Of a stretch of DNA of 64,000 bases, positions 23,493 through 37,162 are shown piece after piece; the stretch's first letter is position 1, and each line of letters begins with the position of its first letter. The notes under the pieces were generated by a model that was not told where the DNA came from, searched no databases, and worked only from the letters and a program-made list of their open reading frames with translations. Location of the stretch: positions 14,341,420-14,405,419 of the forward strand of contig CM119268.1 in assembly GCA_051294375.1 (NCBI GenBank), given 5' to 3'. This DNA is from Paraspadella gotoi (Eukaryota > Chaetognatha). Both the position numbers and the translations under genes were made by a program.

Positions 23493-25118
23493 AGAGAGAG
23501 CGATATTTCCGACTGCTTTCAACTCTAATCCCCTTTGACTGCGAAATGTTCCCCGACTCTTGGCCATCGCATTGAAGATGATCTCTCAGAGGAAGATGAC
23601 TTCTAACTTCCGGTTCCAATTCAATTTTTAAAAATTTTAAGAATTCCATTCAGTGCGAGGCGGCCGCTTGATAAGCTTCAAATTAAAAAATATGACGATT
23701 GTGTTGTATTTTAAATTTAAATTTTATTTATATATATTACTCATTTTTAGTTTTATGAAAATAAATTACTAATTTTACTTCTAAATGGTCTTAATGAATG
23801 AAATTGCTACAAACCAAAAAAAAATGCACTGGCTAAGTTAAGGTTTTCACGATAATATAATATCATATAATAACATAATATAATATAATATGGCAATACC
23901 ATGTACGAATAAAATTACAAGTTTACGTATCAGTTTCTTTACGTTGAAAATTTGACATAAATTTTTGTGTTTTAAATATTCTTATTTAAATTTAAAAAAA
24001 AATTGAACTCGCCACCGACCCGCCCTCTCTTGGTTTGTGATAAACGTTGACGCCTTCAGTTCCTGGATACAGATGTCAGGTAAACAGGCCCCCTCGAGGG
24101 AGCGACCTGTCTTCTCATGGCCCCGGAACAAGCATACGAGTTAATATGCTTTGCTACGCGAGTTTTGTGTGGATTCGAATCTAAATCGCGTATCAACGCG
24201 AGAACTTCCTTTGAGACTTTCAAAACATAGAGAGAAAGAGAGAGAGAGAGATAGAGAGAGAAAGAGAGAGAGAGAGAGCGAGCGCCACACCCTCTCTATC
24301 AAACTCGTGAAGACGGAAGTGCCATTTCGTTGGAATTTCTTCCACACCGACGCACATTCAGCGACGACGACGAGAGACCGACTTTTCGCGGATCAGAGTC
24401 GAGATAACCCACCTTCATTTCCCCCCGCGACCCACCTAAACATACCTAAACCCACCTAAACCTACTTTCCCCACGACCCACCTAAACCTACTTTCCCCAC
24501 AAACCCCGCATTCACTTGGATGATAATCGGAAATTATGGCCTCTCTACCCGCGATCCTTCGCGACCCCGTCCGCCATCGGCTTCTCTCGGTGGTTGTTGA
24601 AAAAAAAAATCGTTATCTACCCAACGTTCTAATTCTTTTCCTTATTTTCCTCTCCCTTCATTTCCCTTATTCTCTAATCCTTTCCTTTCTTTTTTTGTTT
24701 TCTGTATTGTTTAGTTATAATGGTAATTAAAATAAATAATCTGAAAAGTATCGGTGACGTGTTTGTCCTTGCGATTTTTCAAAAGTCATTATCTCTCATC
24801 GGCGAATTTTATATTTGGAAAAAAACTTCGTATTCAAGTTTTCAATAGTTGAAAATGTTGAGACTTGATGGTTAGCCTTTGCCAGATGCATGTACAATAT
24901 CTTCGCTTTAATACGCATTTATTAAACCAAAAAGAGGCCATAAAATAACCATTTAAATAAGATTAGGGTGGAGGAAAGTGAAAATGCAATCCGGACTATG
25001 GACGAAGAAAAAAAAAAGCGAGAGGAAAGATTCAGAGGAAATTGTCTATGTAAGTCAAAAATGTTGAAAGGAATTTAATGGAGCGAAACGGAGAGAAAAA
25101 GAAAAAAGGAGAGAAAGG

Positions 25119-25120
<2 letters not shown>
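23493..25120. other. Unassigned DNA between gaps and GA array
   Basis: Mostly AT-rich. It holds an EcoRI/NotI/HindIII site cluster (23641-23678), an AATAT-rich run (23860-23892) and a 26-bp CCTAAAC-containing repeat (about 24451-24500). No gene was recognised on either strand. Confidence 0.5.
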
Positions 25121-25201
<81 letters not shown>

Positions 25202-25202
25202 A
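25121..25202. repeat. (GA)n microsatellite
   Basis: About 80 bp, pure apart from GGGA variants at the right end. Confidence 0.93.
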
Positions 25203-26513
25203 GGAAAATAGTGTTAAAAGCTATAAAAGGATACAGTTCCTTCCATTTTCGACTCGTCTTTGACAATAAACTCCCGAAACGTATCGAATTTCCAAGTCTC
25301 ATGAAATCACACGCCAAAAGAAAACACTGGGAGGCGGCAGGATGAAGAAAACAAGAGGAGGAGGTGATAATGAGGAAAGGTAAGAAAGAACGATGAGAAG
25401 AGAAGAATATTCAATGCGGTGAAATAACCTCAATCCCAAAGAAGCCAACGGTGATAAACTTAGACACCCACCGTCGTTAAAGATTTTTAATCAAACGCAG
25501 ATGAGAAAAGAGAAGAGAAGAGGAAAAAAAAAGTAATGAGAGAAGAGGAAAGATCAAAACGAAAAAAAGAAAATGGCGGAGAATAACATCGAAATAGCCG
25601 CACAAAGGGGGCCCCCTTGGGACAGGAGCAGGAACAAGAAAAGCTCCAGCTTTCCAAATTTTAGGTCTGTCACAGGAAATGAGGCTTGGACGAGGTGACG
25701 CGTTTGCAAGAATCCTTCTAAGGGATTTTGTTTAACTTTTATTCTATTTATTTTATTAGTTTATTTTTTAAAGAGAATTTGAGTAAGATAGACCGAGAGA
25801 TAGACAAATAAATCAACAAATAGAAAAAAAACTGAGAATTTGATATGAAAACGAAAAAAAAATCTAAGTGACGAAAAAGACATCGAAAACGTTGTTGACG
25901 CCAGGTGGAGAAATGTGAGGCTTAAGAAAACCGGCGCCGAGAGAGAGAGAGAGAGACGGGGGTCTTATGGAATATGATGAGGGCCTCTATGGTGGCGACA
26001 GAGCCATGGTGCAAATCCATCACAACCGATTCCCCGGAGATGGAAGAGAGAGAGAAATGAGAAGGAGGAGGAGGAGGAAGAGGAAGAGGAGGAGGAGACA
26101 GAGGAGAAAAGGTGAGGACGCAGAAAAACATGGCGACGAAGAGAAGTCGTCGTTTATGGAGAAAATTGAAGCTTTGAAAATGAATAATGACGAGTGGCTG
26201 TAGAAAAAAAAAAAGAAGGGAAAATAAAGGAAGAGGTTCGTACATAGAAATGGATTTGAAGTGGAAATAATATGATAGGAAAGAATAAAAAGGGGAAATC
26301 TTAGGAAAGGGAAAGGTCAGCAAAGAAGGGGAAAATAAAAGACGCATCTCGACCAAAAGTCGGAGAAAGATAGAGGATTGTACGGGGAGAAGGAAAGGAG
26401 GATGGCGGAGAGGGGAAGTGAAAGGGGAAAAAGAAAAAGGACGAAAAGAGAGCTATTGGGGATCGCGGGAAAAAATAAAAAAAGAAAATGGTCAAATGCC
26501 GGAGAGAGAGAGT

Positions 26514-26515
26514 GA

Positions 26516-26610
<95 letters not shown>
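26514..26610. repeat. (GAAA)n microsatellite
   Basis: About 24 perfect tetranucleotide units. Confidence 0.96.
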
Positions 26611-26948
26611 TGAAAAGACAGGAGCTCGAAAGACGGGAACGAGGAACAGATAGACGGACGAACAGATTGATGAAAAAAGTCGGACAGAAACGTGAGATTG
26701 AATGAAAGGAAAAAGCGACGCCAGATGAAGGAAGACAAAAATGGCGAATTTACGACCAGGCTCGAAAAAAAAAAACGAGAGAAAAAAATGGAAACAGGAA
26801 GGAAAAAAAAGAAAAGTAAACATATGGAAAAGAAGAAAATGTCTTTGGAAAAATAAAGAGAACGATAAAAAAAGGAAGGAAGATTAAAGGGAGAAAAAAA
26901 GGAAAGGAAATATGATGGACAGAGGAGAGAGAGTAAGATAGAGAGTGA

Positions 26949-26952
26949 GAGA

Positions 26953-27011
<59 letters not shown>

Positions 27012-27149
27012 TGAAGAAAACAATCTTTTAGCTTACCAGCAACAGAAACCATTTGTCATAAGTTGCGTCGTGAAAAAGAAAGAAAACCAAGGGAAAAAGG
27101 GAAACAAAATGGAGAGAGAGAGAAGAGAGAGAGAGGAGAGAGAGAGGAG

Positions 27150-27180
<31 letters not shown>

Positions 27181-27192
27181 TAGAGAGAGAGG
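26949..27192. repeat. Paired (GA)n arrays
   Basis: GA arrays at about 26949-27007 and 27115-27192, separated by about 110 bp of unassigned sequence. Confidence 0.9.
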
Positions 27193-27559
27193 TGGAGAAA
27201 ACTTGGAATGGTCGTGCTAAAAGATGAGATTGCATGAGCAGCGACCATTCTGTTTTCTTTTACAAACACGAAAACTCAGGCGCGTCTTTGATTTCCAGGA
27301 CTCGTTTTTCGTCTCCTTTCTTCGCCTCCGTTCTTCCTATTTAATAATTATTTTATTTTCACATATTGGTTTGTCGTTTTTTGTTCTCTTTTGTATTTTG
27401 TTGTGTTTATTTTTCGTCACACGCTGATTGAGAGACACCGTGTGGTGAAGAGAGATAAGCGGCGATCGATATAAAAAATATTAACGAGCAAAAATTTATT
27501 CAGGTAGTAAAACGAAGCGCGAAAACAAGTATTCTTTTTTATTCTCACGATTATACAGT

Positions 27560-27608
<49 letters not shown>

Positions 27609-29230
27609 TCGCTGCTGGGGAGTTTCGATTCACAGAAAGTGTGACTCCGTGACGGAATAACATTAGTCACCACAAAAAATTTTTTAGCGTGAAATTTTTT
27701 TTTCAAGATTTTAAGTTTTATTTTGATTTTCAGGGCATTTATTCTTTCGTTTAACTTAGAAGTTAAGATTTAGTGATTCATAGTATTTTAAAAACTTTCA
27801 CGACCATAACGATTAGCTATAAAGTTAAAGCAACCTGAAAAAAATTAGCTTAAACAGCAGAAGAAGATCTTTTAGTATATATTTATCTTGCGCAATATAA
27901 CACTGTCTAAAACCGTAAAATTAACGGACTAACAGAGGAGAAAGATCAGAATCTGGGATAATAGATAAATAACGTTTTTTTTTATCCAAACCCAAACCGC
28001 TTTCCCGACGGTTGAGGGGACAAAATAATGTTTTGATAATTTGACTTGATTCGATTTTAATGACTTTCACTTTGTCGGAGATCGAGGCCGCTACGAATCC
28101 GCTCCCCCCCTCTTTCTCCTTCCCCTCCGCCTCGAGCTCTCCGTCGAAACCAAACCATCCTTCGCAATCCCGTCCACCCAACCCATCCGGCCCAGCCTCA
28201 TCCCGAGCCACTCAAAAAAAGTCGAGAAAAAATAAGCAAAACCAAAAAAAAAAATTAATAATGCGTATTGGTAATTAGTCATTAGTCAATCGAAGGGCTA
28301 CTTTTTAGCGGCATAAGCCTTTATCGAGATGCGATACAGATGCATTACTTTTAAATCAACATTTTACAGCTCGTCGACCCCATTCCTAACTCTTTCCCGG
28401 TTTTTTAGTATTCATTGTTTCGTTTCTAATTTATCGCCGATTGGGATTTTTCGAGGCGGACGACGCGTTTCGAACAAAAGATCATCCGAGAATATTTTAT
28501 TTGCGGGAGACCGAAGGCCATTACGCGTCATTATCGGGTGGGAGGATGTGTTTGACTGGTGAAGTGAGTGGTGAACGACGTGGGTATTTGAAAAAAAGGT
28601 TTAGCGAACATAGTCAAGTGTCTAAAAGACAATGTCGAGACATTAAATTTACGAATTTTATCCAAAATTTGTATGAGCGTCCGTTTCTGCGGTTCCATCG
28701 TCGTGGGTGGATCAGAAGGGACGACCCCCCCCCCCAAAAAAAAAGGCGATTAGCGTCTCTGGAGAGAAAGAATTTGATTCGAGGATCGAGTATAAGAAAA
28801 GAAAAGGGGAGAGGCGGTGGTGGCCGCCGGGTGTGGGGGTCGGGGTTGGCGGCCGGGGGGTGGCGGCCGGGGGTGGCGGCCGGTGGTGGCGCGGCGAGAT
28901 TAGATTGACTAATGAGCATCAATTGGTTTGAGGGTTTGAATTTGGGGGACGGAAAAAAAAAGGGAGTCAGGGAGGGTAGGAGAGTAGAAAAATAGTGGTT
29001 TAGGGGAAATAGGAAAGGGGAAGGGTGAAATAACCGATTAGCATTCAAAGCGAAAAACAATAAGAATCGATTCTGGGCTGAAAAGGCCCGGGAATACATG
29101 GGAGGGACAGGGGTGACGAAGTTAAAAATAGAAAAACGAAAAGGGGAACATGAGATGAAAAAAAGAAAGGAAAAAGTGTAAAAAAGAAAGAAAAGAAGAA
29201 ACGAGAAGAGAATAAAAAGAAACAAAAAGA

Positions 29231-29231
29231 A

Positions 29232-29311
<80 letters not shown>

Positions 29312-29509
29312 GGCTGTTTAATAAGAAGGGCAAGTAATTGTAAACTCGGATCGAAAAGGAGAGTGGTCCACAGACGATGGAGAGAAAGAAAGGAGAGAAG
29401 GGAAAAGGGGATCTAAAAGGAGGGGAAGGGAAAGAAGGGAAAGGAGGGAGCGATTAATGGGATGGGTGAAGCCGAAACGAGTAATTGTAAACCAGGATCG
29501 AAAGGTTAA

Positions 29510-29591
<82 letters not shown>

Positions 29592-29592
29592 A

Positions 29593-29644
<52 letters not shown>

Positions 29645-29645
29645 G
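29231..29645. repeat. (GAAA)n followed by (GA)n arrays
   Basis: A GAAA array at 29231-29310 and a GA array at 29514-29645 interrupted by AAGAGAAGAAG. The DNA between them is purine-rich. Confidence 0.92.
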
Positions 29646-30341
29646 AAAGATGCAAAAAGAGAGATGAAGAGAGGAAGAGGCAAAGGATAAAAAGGCGAAT
29701 AGATATAAAAAGTCCGCGATTTATTTTTAAATCGCTCTTCGAAAAAGTAAGCGAACTCGAAGGCGTTTAATGCTTTTTTTTGGTTAATGCTTTTTTTTGG
29801 TTAATGCTTTTTTTTTATTTACGAGCGTTAGACGAGATTGAAAGAACGATAGAGAGAGAAAAAAAAAAGAAGATTGTGGCGAAAAAAAAAAATGCGCGAT
29901 GCGGAAGATTTGAATTGGCCGGTGAAGTTTAGGTTGAGCGTGAAGCGAGAGTGAAAACGCGTTTCGTACGAATCGATCAATTTTTCGCGCAGGTGACGTG
30001 GATCGCGAGCGGGGCGTAGAAGGGGGGGGGGTGAGTGGGGGTGAGACCAGATGGCGAAAGGGAGATCGGCGACCAGATGGGGAGGGTGGGGTGGTGGGCT
30101 GGCGAGAACGCGACGAGGTGTCGACCGAAGCCTTGGCCAACTCGTCCTTCACTCTCAGGCTTTCGAAGGATGAAATAAAAATAAAATATTTAAAAAAAAT
30201 AATCAAAAAATTTCAAACAGATGAAAATCTTGAGCGTAAAAACAAATTTCATAGTGAAACGTCGAGAATATTTTCTCTGTTCACAATCACATCGTTTGAG
30301 AAAGAACGAGTGAGAGAGAGAGTGGCCAAACGAGAAAGGGA

Positions 30342-30392
30342 TCGACGAAAACGATCGACGAAAGCGACCGACGAAAGCGACCGACCAAAGCG
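30342..30392. repeat. 12-bp minisatellite
   Basis: Four units near CGACGAAAGCGAC, with AACGATCG and CCAAAGCG variants. Confidence 0.8.
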
Positions 30393-30815
30393 ATCACAAG
30401 TGGACGAACGTTTTGACTTGAGGCGATTTGAGCCAAAATCGTAAATCTAAAAGAAGATTTAAAAGTAAATCTAGTTGAGCGCCGGTGAGTTAAAAACCGC
30501 GGTCGAGCGCATTTACATTTCGACCCCGCCAAGCGCTCGGCAAAGGTTATTAGACTTGTCTCACGATCGCTTTTGATTTTTATACATTGTACAATGTATA
30601 GACGTTGGAGAGAACAGAGGGCTGTTGAGAGCCGAGACGATTTACAAGGCGATTCACCTTTTCATGTCGAACAAGAGAAAAACATTTTTTTTGAGCGTCC
30701 TTCGATCGTCCAGGAGTCTGGACAAGAGACGCACGTATCGAGGATCGTTGCCCTCCCGAGGATTTTATGAAGCGAAGTGGATCGTCGACGCTCGACGCTC
30801 GATCCCCAGTCGCGT

Positions 30816-30847
<32 letters not shown>

Positions 30848-31730
30848 TGCCACGGAAAAGTGGATCGAATTCCCCCGACGTCGATTTTCGCCGACGACTT
30901 TTGTTTATGCAAATGAGCCACACAAGCCTCACATGCCACACACAGACGCGATCCTCACCGCCCCCCTTTGTCCCGTGGTTCACCTACGGGGATTCACCGA
31001 GAGGGAGAAAAGCGAAGGGGAACGAGAAAAACAGCGGTTCTGGAATTTCTCGTATTTCAGTTCAAATGTTTTCCTCGTTTTTTTCGTTTTTCTTACTTTT
31101 TTTAGTGCCATTAGTGTAATTTTTCTTGCTCAATACTCATCGTTTAATCGTTTAATCTTCTTATTGTCTTAATTGTCAAATTGTCTCTTTTATTTCAGAA
31201 AAAAAAAAAAAAGTTTTCGTTTTCGTGAGGTTAATAACTCAACTCGGCGTTAGTGGCGGAGTTTGGTGAGACCTTACATCCCGTTAATTCTTAGATAAAG
31301 ATTCGCATTCGCAAAGTTGAGTGATATATACCTATAATTATGTCTTTCCAACCCGTCTTCATTTCCGCAAGTCGATAATCTATCTATAGCTCGTGTTACA
31401 GGCGTTCAATTTATCTCTCAAAAATCGCCCGTCACCCTTTCTCTGAACCCGTTAACTCCCTCACCTCTTAACCTCACTTCTTTTTCCAAACTTTCTTCCC
31501 GCTCTTCATCAGAGAAATAACATCTCTCCCTCAATCACTCACCGCCCGAATTCTTAGTCCCCGGCAGCGCTTTCATCCCCCGGCTGCACCCTTAGACCCG
31601 GGCTGCACCCTTAGCCCTTTCTCTCACACTTCCTTTCACCTTTGCCCTTTGATTTTTGTTGCCGAAATCAGAAATGACTTCTTCTTTGATTCCGTCGAGA
31701 GATAGAGCGAGGAGAAAGGTAGCTGGATTT

Positions 31731-32237
<507 letters not shown>

Positions 32238-32349
32238 TTAACATTATTACCATAGCAGAAGTTAAAAAAAAAAACCGCAAAAAAGTTGTTGCACTTTAAA
32301 TTTTCGCTTGTTTACGGATATTTTAGCTCATTTATGAATTTATGGCAAC

Positions 32350-32560
32350 GGGAGGATAGCCTGTGATACCCGGGGCGCGGGGTATCTCATCAATTGGCGT
32401 AGGGGCTTCGGACCCTCAGTGACCGCCTCCTGTCACTGGCATGTTTATACCGGCACCGTCACATTTAAGCCAGAACCGGGATACCCAGGGATTGAACCCG
32501 GGACGCACGGATGGAATGAGATGATTTAGCCTGCTCAGCCATTGAGACGAGGCTGAGGAC
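32350..32560 (-). mobile_element. tRNA-derived SINE copy, same family
   Basis: On the minus strand, box A TGGCTGAGCAGGCTAAA (32541-32525) and box B GGGTTCAATCC (32499-32489) are followed by the body shared with the copy at 2955-3175: ATGCCAGTGACAGGAG, GGTCACTGAGGGTCCGAAG and ACGCCAATTGATGAGATACC. Box A and box B are closer to the tRNA consensus than in the first copy. The length of about 210 nt suits a short tRNA-SINE. Confidence 0.72.
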
Positions 32561-32827
32561 GGATAGCAGTGAGGCAGCTTTAAGTCTTGCTGCCACAAAT
32601 TTTTATTTTATTGGTCCCGTGACGACGTGACGATTTCAGTTTTAAAGTCGAAATGAAAAAAACTCACGCAACTGAGAAACAGTACAAGTTTCACCAACTT
32701 TACATCATCATAACTTTTTTTAAAATATAAGAGTTCAAAAAACCTGTGTGTGATCCGCGACACAAAAATTTCAAACCCGGAAAAAAATTCGAGCGATTTC
32801 CTGGTTTCCGATGGATTTTTTAAAGAA

Positions 32828-33070
32828 TTGTGACGTTTTGACGTTTTGACGTTTTGACGAGGATTCGATGACGCTTCGATTGACGCCGTCGAGGCCTCCG
32901 ACGACGACGTCGACGACGACGACGACGACGAAGACGACGACGAAGACGACCTCGTCGACGTCCGCTTGGATTGAGTCACTTCGACGTTCGTAAAAATTTC
33001 GCCGGGTTTTTCCCTGTCGTCGTCTTCATCGTCGTCGTCCTCATCGTCGTCGTCCTCATCGTCGTCGTTC
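32828..33070. repeat. Cluster of short tandem arrays
   Basis: TTTTGACG units at 32828-32861, GAC tracts at about 32886-32950 and CGTCGTCCTCAT units at about 33018-33070 follow each other within 240 bp. Confidence 0.85.
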
Positions 33071-33539
33071 CTTCTTCTTTTCTTTTCTCGTTCTGTTTGG
33101 GTCTGAAATAAATAAAGAGAGAGAAAGAAGGAAATGTTATTAACGCTTAAAATCCTTCATAACCGTAAAAACGTCAGTGGAGCGAGCATGTCGGTCGACG
33201 GGACGGGCAGACCGAGGTTGGGGGTCGTACACGAGGAAAGTTTTGGAGGGGGTGGAAGAGGAATGGAAGAGAAAGTTGGGGGTTGGGAGTGGAAAGTTGA
33301 AATTTGGGGGGGAAAAAAAGCAAGTTAGGATTTTATGGAGATGAAATAAAGCAGGAACGAGTAAACAAACAAACAAAGCAGGAATGGATGAAGAGGTAAA
33401 TGAAAGCAGTCAAGAGAAAATCGAGAAGATCAGAAGAAAAAAAAAATTTGAAAAAGATTTGAGACCAAAATTTGAGACAAAGGTTCCGCCCGCTTGGTCC
33501 ACTTGTTTTTCTCCGCACAACGAGACTCGAACCTTTTTT

Positions 33540-35300
33540 TGGTGATGGAAGTAGACGTAAATACTATTAAATAATATGAATAATAATATAATATAACCAT
33601 TATATCTTTACATATTCGTGTTTTTAGCTACTTCTGCTAATTTTATTATCGTTAAATGGATTTATGTTGATTAATCTTTGCTAAATGAAAGATTTAATAA
33701 TGATTATTCATCGGTGAGCATAAAGAGTGAAAAATTAATATAAATATTGATTGCCATGAAGAAGGAAAGGTCAATTTGGTAACGCTGGATGCAATTCTAG
33801 CGGTTTATATCTCATCTACTTGGGAGTTCTCAGATTCCCGGAATGCTTACTATTAATGCTTACAAGGAAATGTGAAAAATCAGGCGGTTGAACTCCCGAC
33901 GTTCAATGCTAAGTTGCCATTAGGAGAAGTTGTATTGTGGTTTAAAAAAAAAATCATAAAAAAAAATGTCCAACCAGTCTAAGGACGGGGCGCTGTTCCC
34001 ACCCCACCAACCAATGAACTTCGCGGGCTGACGGCACACTCTCAAAGGAAACCGCACTCGAACCCGGCAGAGTCGTCCGTGACTTCACAAGTATGAACAT
34101 GCTAACTGACACGCTTAGAACTAACAACGCTATGTCTCTTTTATTTACATATGACACCAATAGAAGGGAGCATACGGCAATCTGTGAAGATCGCGTCGTA
34201 AATAACACAGATGACGACAACATTGACATGATTAACTGACTAGAATAGTCGCGATCAACCTGGTGGTATTAGTTGACCACGACGGCTGGCGGACCCGACC
34301 GACCCCGCAGATGGTACTCGTGGTCCCAATGCGGTTTCCCTAGTGATGTTATACAGGGAGCCCACGAAGCATTGAACCGGTCCTCATCCTGGAAAGAATC
34401 TCCCATGATGGCGGGACTACAGAGGGATGCCATCCCCTCCGACGAGAAATCACTTTTAAAATAGGGAGGTCAATTTCGGTGGAGCGTTCATTTGTTCGAA
34501 AATACGGACGACAAATTGAACTTACGAAACAAACAAAAAATAATGATGTTGGGATTAAAGTGCCGAAATCCATGAAGGTTATAGGTTCCCAATTGATCAC
34601 ATTTCTAGTTTTCTTAAATATATATGGATAAAAATAAACTTATAAAAACATTAAAAAACGAAAAAAAAAATTAAAATTACTTTCGAAATATAAAGGTGCC
34701 CCTATAAAACTTTCCCCAGTATGTATCCCTATCAGAACCTACGATCCTTATGATAAAAATAATCATACCGTGAGGGCATACAATATTACCATAATCCCCC
34801 CAAAAATGATCGATTCCCCCCCTTTTTGTTCGGCCTTGTAGATATTACGAGTTTCTCATTAATGATTTTCAAACAGGAATGATGTACGATATCTATTAGA
34901 AAACTGGAACAGAAAGTAATCTAACCATGTGTTGTGTAGATACACCCTCTATTTCCAGAAGACAACACGTCCACATCCTAAATACATAAATAGTATTATA
35001 TTTAAATATTTAACCCAAAAATATTTTTAACAAATAATAAATAATAGTCTTATTTAAACCTGAAAAAAAAAATAAAGATAGTGAAACAAGTAATTTTGAA
35101 ACTTCCATATAAATGTTTTTTTTTTTTTTAAACAGGGAGTAAATTTGGTTGCAGTTTAGTTGCGAAAAAGGAAGTTTTGGTTAAAAAAAAAACTGAGAAT
35201 CGACCGAGAGAATGAGATGTCGATTGTCGATGCCCATTGAAAGTCTGGCGAAAATATATTTTTTTTTTATGATTGGGGTTATTCGGTGAACGGCGATATC
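33540..35300. other. AT-rich island lacking GA microsatellites
   Basis: Base composition and lack of GA/CT tracts set this stretch apart from its surroundings. Open frames are short, and none resembles a transposase, reverse transcriptase or capsid. It could be an old unrecognised mobile element. Confidence 0.35.
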
Positions 35301-35312
35301 GCAGAGCATCTC

Positions 35313-35316
<4 letters not shown>

Positions 35317-35365
<49 letters not shown>
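35317..35365. repeat. (CT)n microsatellite
   Basis: About 48 bp of CT. Confidence 0.93.
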
Positions 35366-35367
<2 letters not shown>

Positions 35368-35534
35368 ATAAAAAATTATAACTCTATGATAAGGATTAAC
35401 AACAATAAAGCCATGTATATACGGTAAATGTATTTTATCATCGATTATCCATCGGCTGAAACATTATTATTTTTTTTTTCATCTCGCTCTGTCTTACGTT
35501 TCTGTATTTTTTTTTTATCCCTTACTCAGGGAAG

Positions 35535-35600
35535 GTGATTGGAGGAAACGGAATCGAGCCTTCTCATTGGTCAAAAATGAGGTCACGTGATCGAGACGCA
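35535..35600. promoter_or_regulatory. Two CCAAT boxes plus TCACGTGA palindrome
   Basis: ATTGG occurs at 35538-35542 and 35566-35570, and the E-box palindrome TCACGTGA at 35583-35590, within about 50 bp. This resembles an NF-Y plus bHLH-zip promoter module. No downstream exon is recognised, so this is a motif-only call. Confidence 0.3.
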
Positions 35601-35914
35601 ACTTTTTACGATTTTCTTTCATGCGTTGCAGCAAAAGCTCGTCTCCGCCGTTAATCCTATTTTTTCTCCTTTTCTTTTCTCTCTCTTTTTTTTCTCTTAT
35701 TTTATTTTCTTTCTTTTTTTTGTTTCTTGAAATATTTTGCGTTTTTTTGTTTGTTTCCGGGGGACACATTCGCAATGAAAAACACAGCATTTTATCAAAT
35801 TAACAAAAGTGATTAAACGGAAGTCGATTAAAGAGTTTAAAAAGAGAGATAAAGAAATACTCCCTGTGCCCCCTCTGCTCCATCTCTCGCTTTTTTCTAT
35901 ATATATATCTCTTT

Positions 35915-35917
<3 letters not shown>

Positions 35918-35985
<68 letters not shown>

Positions 35986-36000
35986 CTCTCTCTCTCCTCT
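35918..36000. repeat. Interrupted (CT)n microsatellite
   Basis: CT array with TTCT and CCTC interruptions. Confidence 0.92.
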
Positions 36001-36451
36001 CGTCCTGTTACTTTTAACGAGTCTTTGTTTCACTGATTTGGAAGAGGGGCATTCCGGCCATAAAAGTTCCGTCCCTGATTTTCCGGCGACGCCGATGCCG
36101 TCCTTTTCGGCGCCGCAACTTCACTTCACCGGCGCCGCAAGTTCACGTTAAGATTTCTCCAATCACCTCTTCCGCCAAAAAGGGGAACTGTCACCCACCC
36201 AACTTCCCCCTCCACTCGCTCCCAACCACTCCCCCCAGCACCCCGCCGTCTCTGAGCCACACCCACGGCTTCTTAACGCCCCTTCAAGGTTGTCTCGAGA
36301 CGTTTATCGTAAAAAATCCTCGGCTTAGTAGGTGAGAGGCGAGAGAGAGAGAGAGATAAGGGAGAAGCCGAAAGCGTGAAAGAACAGTGAAAGGGTTGAG
36401 ATAGAGAAACGTTGACTACGTATAAAGTCTATTCTAAAAGATAGATACGCT

Positions 36452-36483
36452 CTCTCTTCTCTCTCTCTCTCTCTCTCTCCTCT

Positions 36484-36530
<47 letters not shown>
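36452..36530. repeat. Interrupted (CT)n microsatellite
   Basis: CT array with several TTCT and CCTC interruptions, 280 bp before copy 1 of the tandem duplication. Confidence 0.92.
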
Positions 36531-36534
<4 letters not shown>

Positions 36535-37051
36535 CTACCATGAATGATTCATCTCCACCCCCTCGATTCGATCAACTGTTTCCCGAAACAATCTCAGTTG
36601 CGATTCACCGCGTTCGTCCCGCCTGTGAGACTTCACCACCACAATCCACCACAACGATTTACCCACGCGCCACAGTAACGATGTGAAAAGAGTATTGAGC
36701 GGATAGCAATGACTTCAACCGTCAATTCGGCGGAAAACGTAGATGAAAGTCGCATTAAAACCCTCGCCACCCTTTTTTTGCCAGGACCCTTCCACCCAGC
36801 CTTGGCACCGCCACCCGTCCCAGCCCCATGGTCGCCTCCCTTCTCCCGACACCACCCGCCACCAAATGCGAGGTTGATGGAAACAAATGGTTCGAGCGCG
36901 GCTGGTGGGCGCCGCGCGTAACAGGTGCGGCGGTCGCGACAGTGACGTCTCGATCCCGGTTCGCGGCCTAAAAAGTGAAAAGCGGAGAGAGAAAAAAAAG
37001 AAGGAAAAACACGAAGGGGAAGAAATGGGGGGGGGGAATGGGAAAAACACA

Positions 37052-37162
37052 GAGAGACAGAGAGACAGAGAGACAGAGAGACAGAGAGACAGAAGGACAG
37101 AAGGACAGAAGGACAGAAGGACAGAAAGACAGAAGGACAGAAGGACAGAAGGGCAGAGAGAA

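Larger units (their letters stand above)
25203..31730. other. Unassigned intergenic or intronic DNA
   Basis: Apart from the repeats listed separately, I see no supported gene. Open frames near 28060-28278 (Pro/Ser-rich) and 30625-31119 contain no recognised domain and overlap comparably open frames on the opposite strand. Confidence 0.5.

Noticed and set aside
24421-24500. Interstitial telomere-like CCTAAAC repeats
   Set aside because: Units are irregular and part of a 26-bp repeat, not a TTAGG or TTAGGG array.
26301-27023. A 240-codon hydrophobic-looking minus-strand frame
   Set aside because: Phe/Ser/Leu-rich translation of GAAA and GA arrays; not a membrane protein.
27921-28282. Overlapping open frames of 60-96 codons on both strands
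   Set aside because: Neither strand shows a domain, splice phase or codon bias that would choose one; likely chance in GC-richer DNA.
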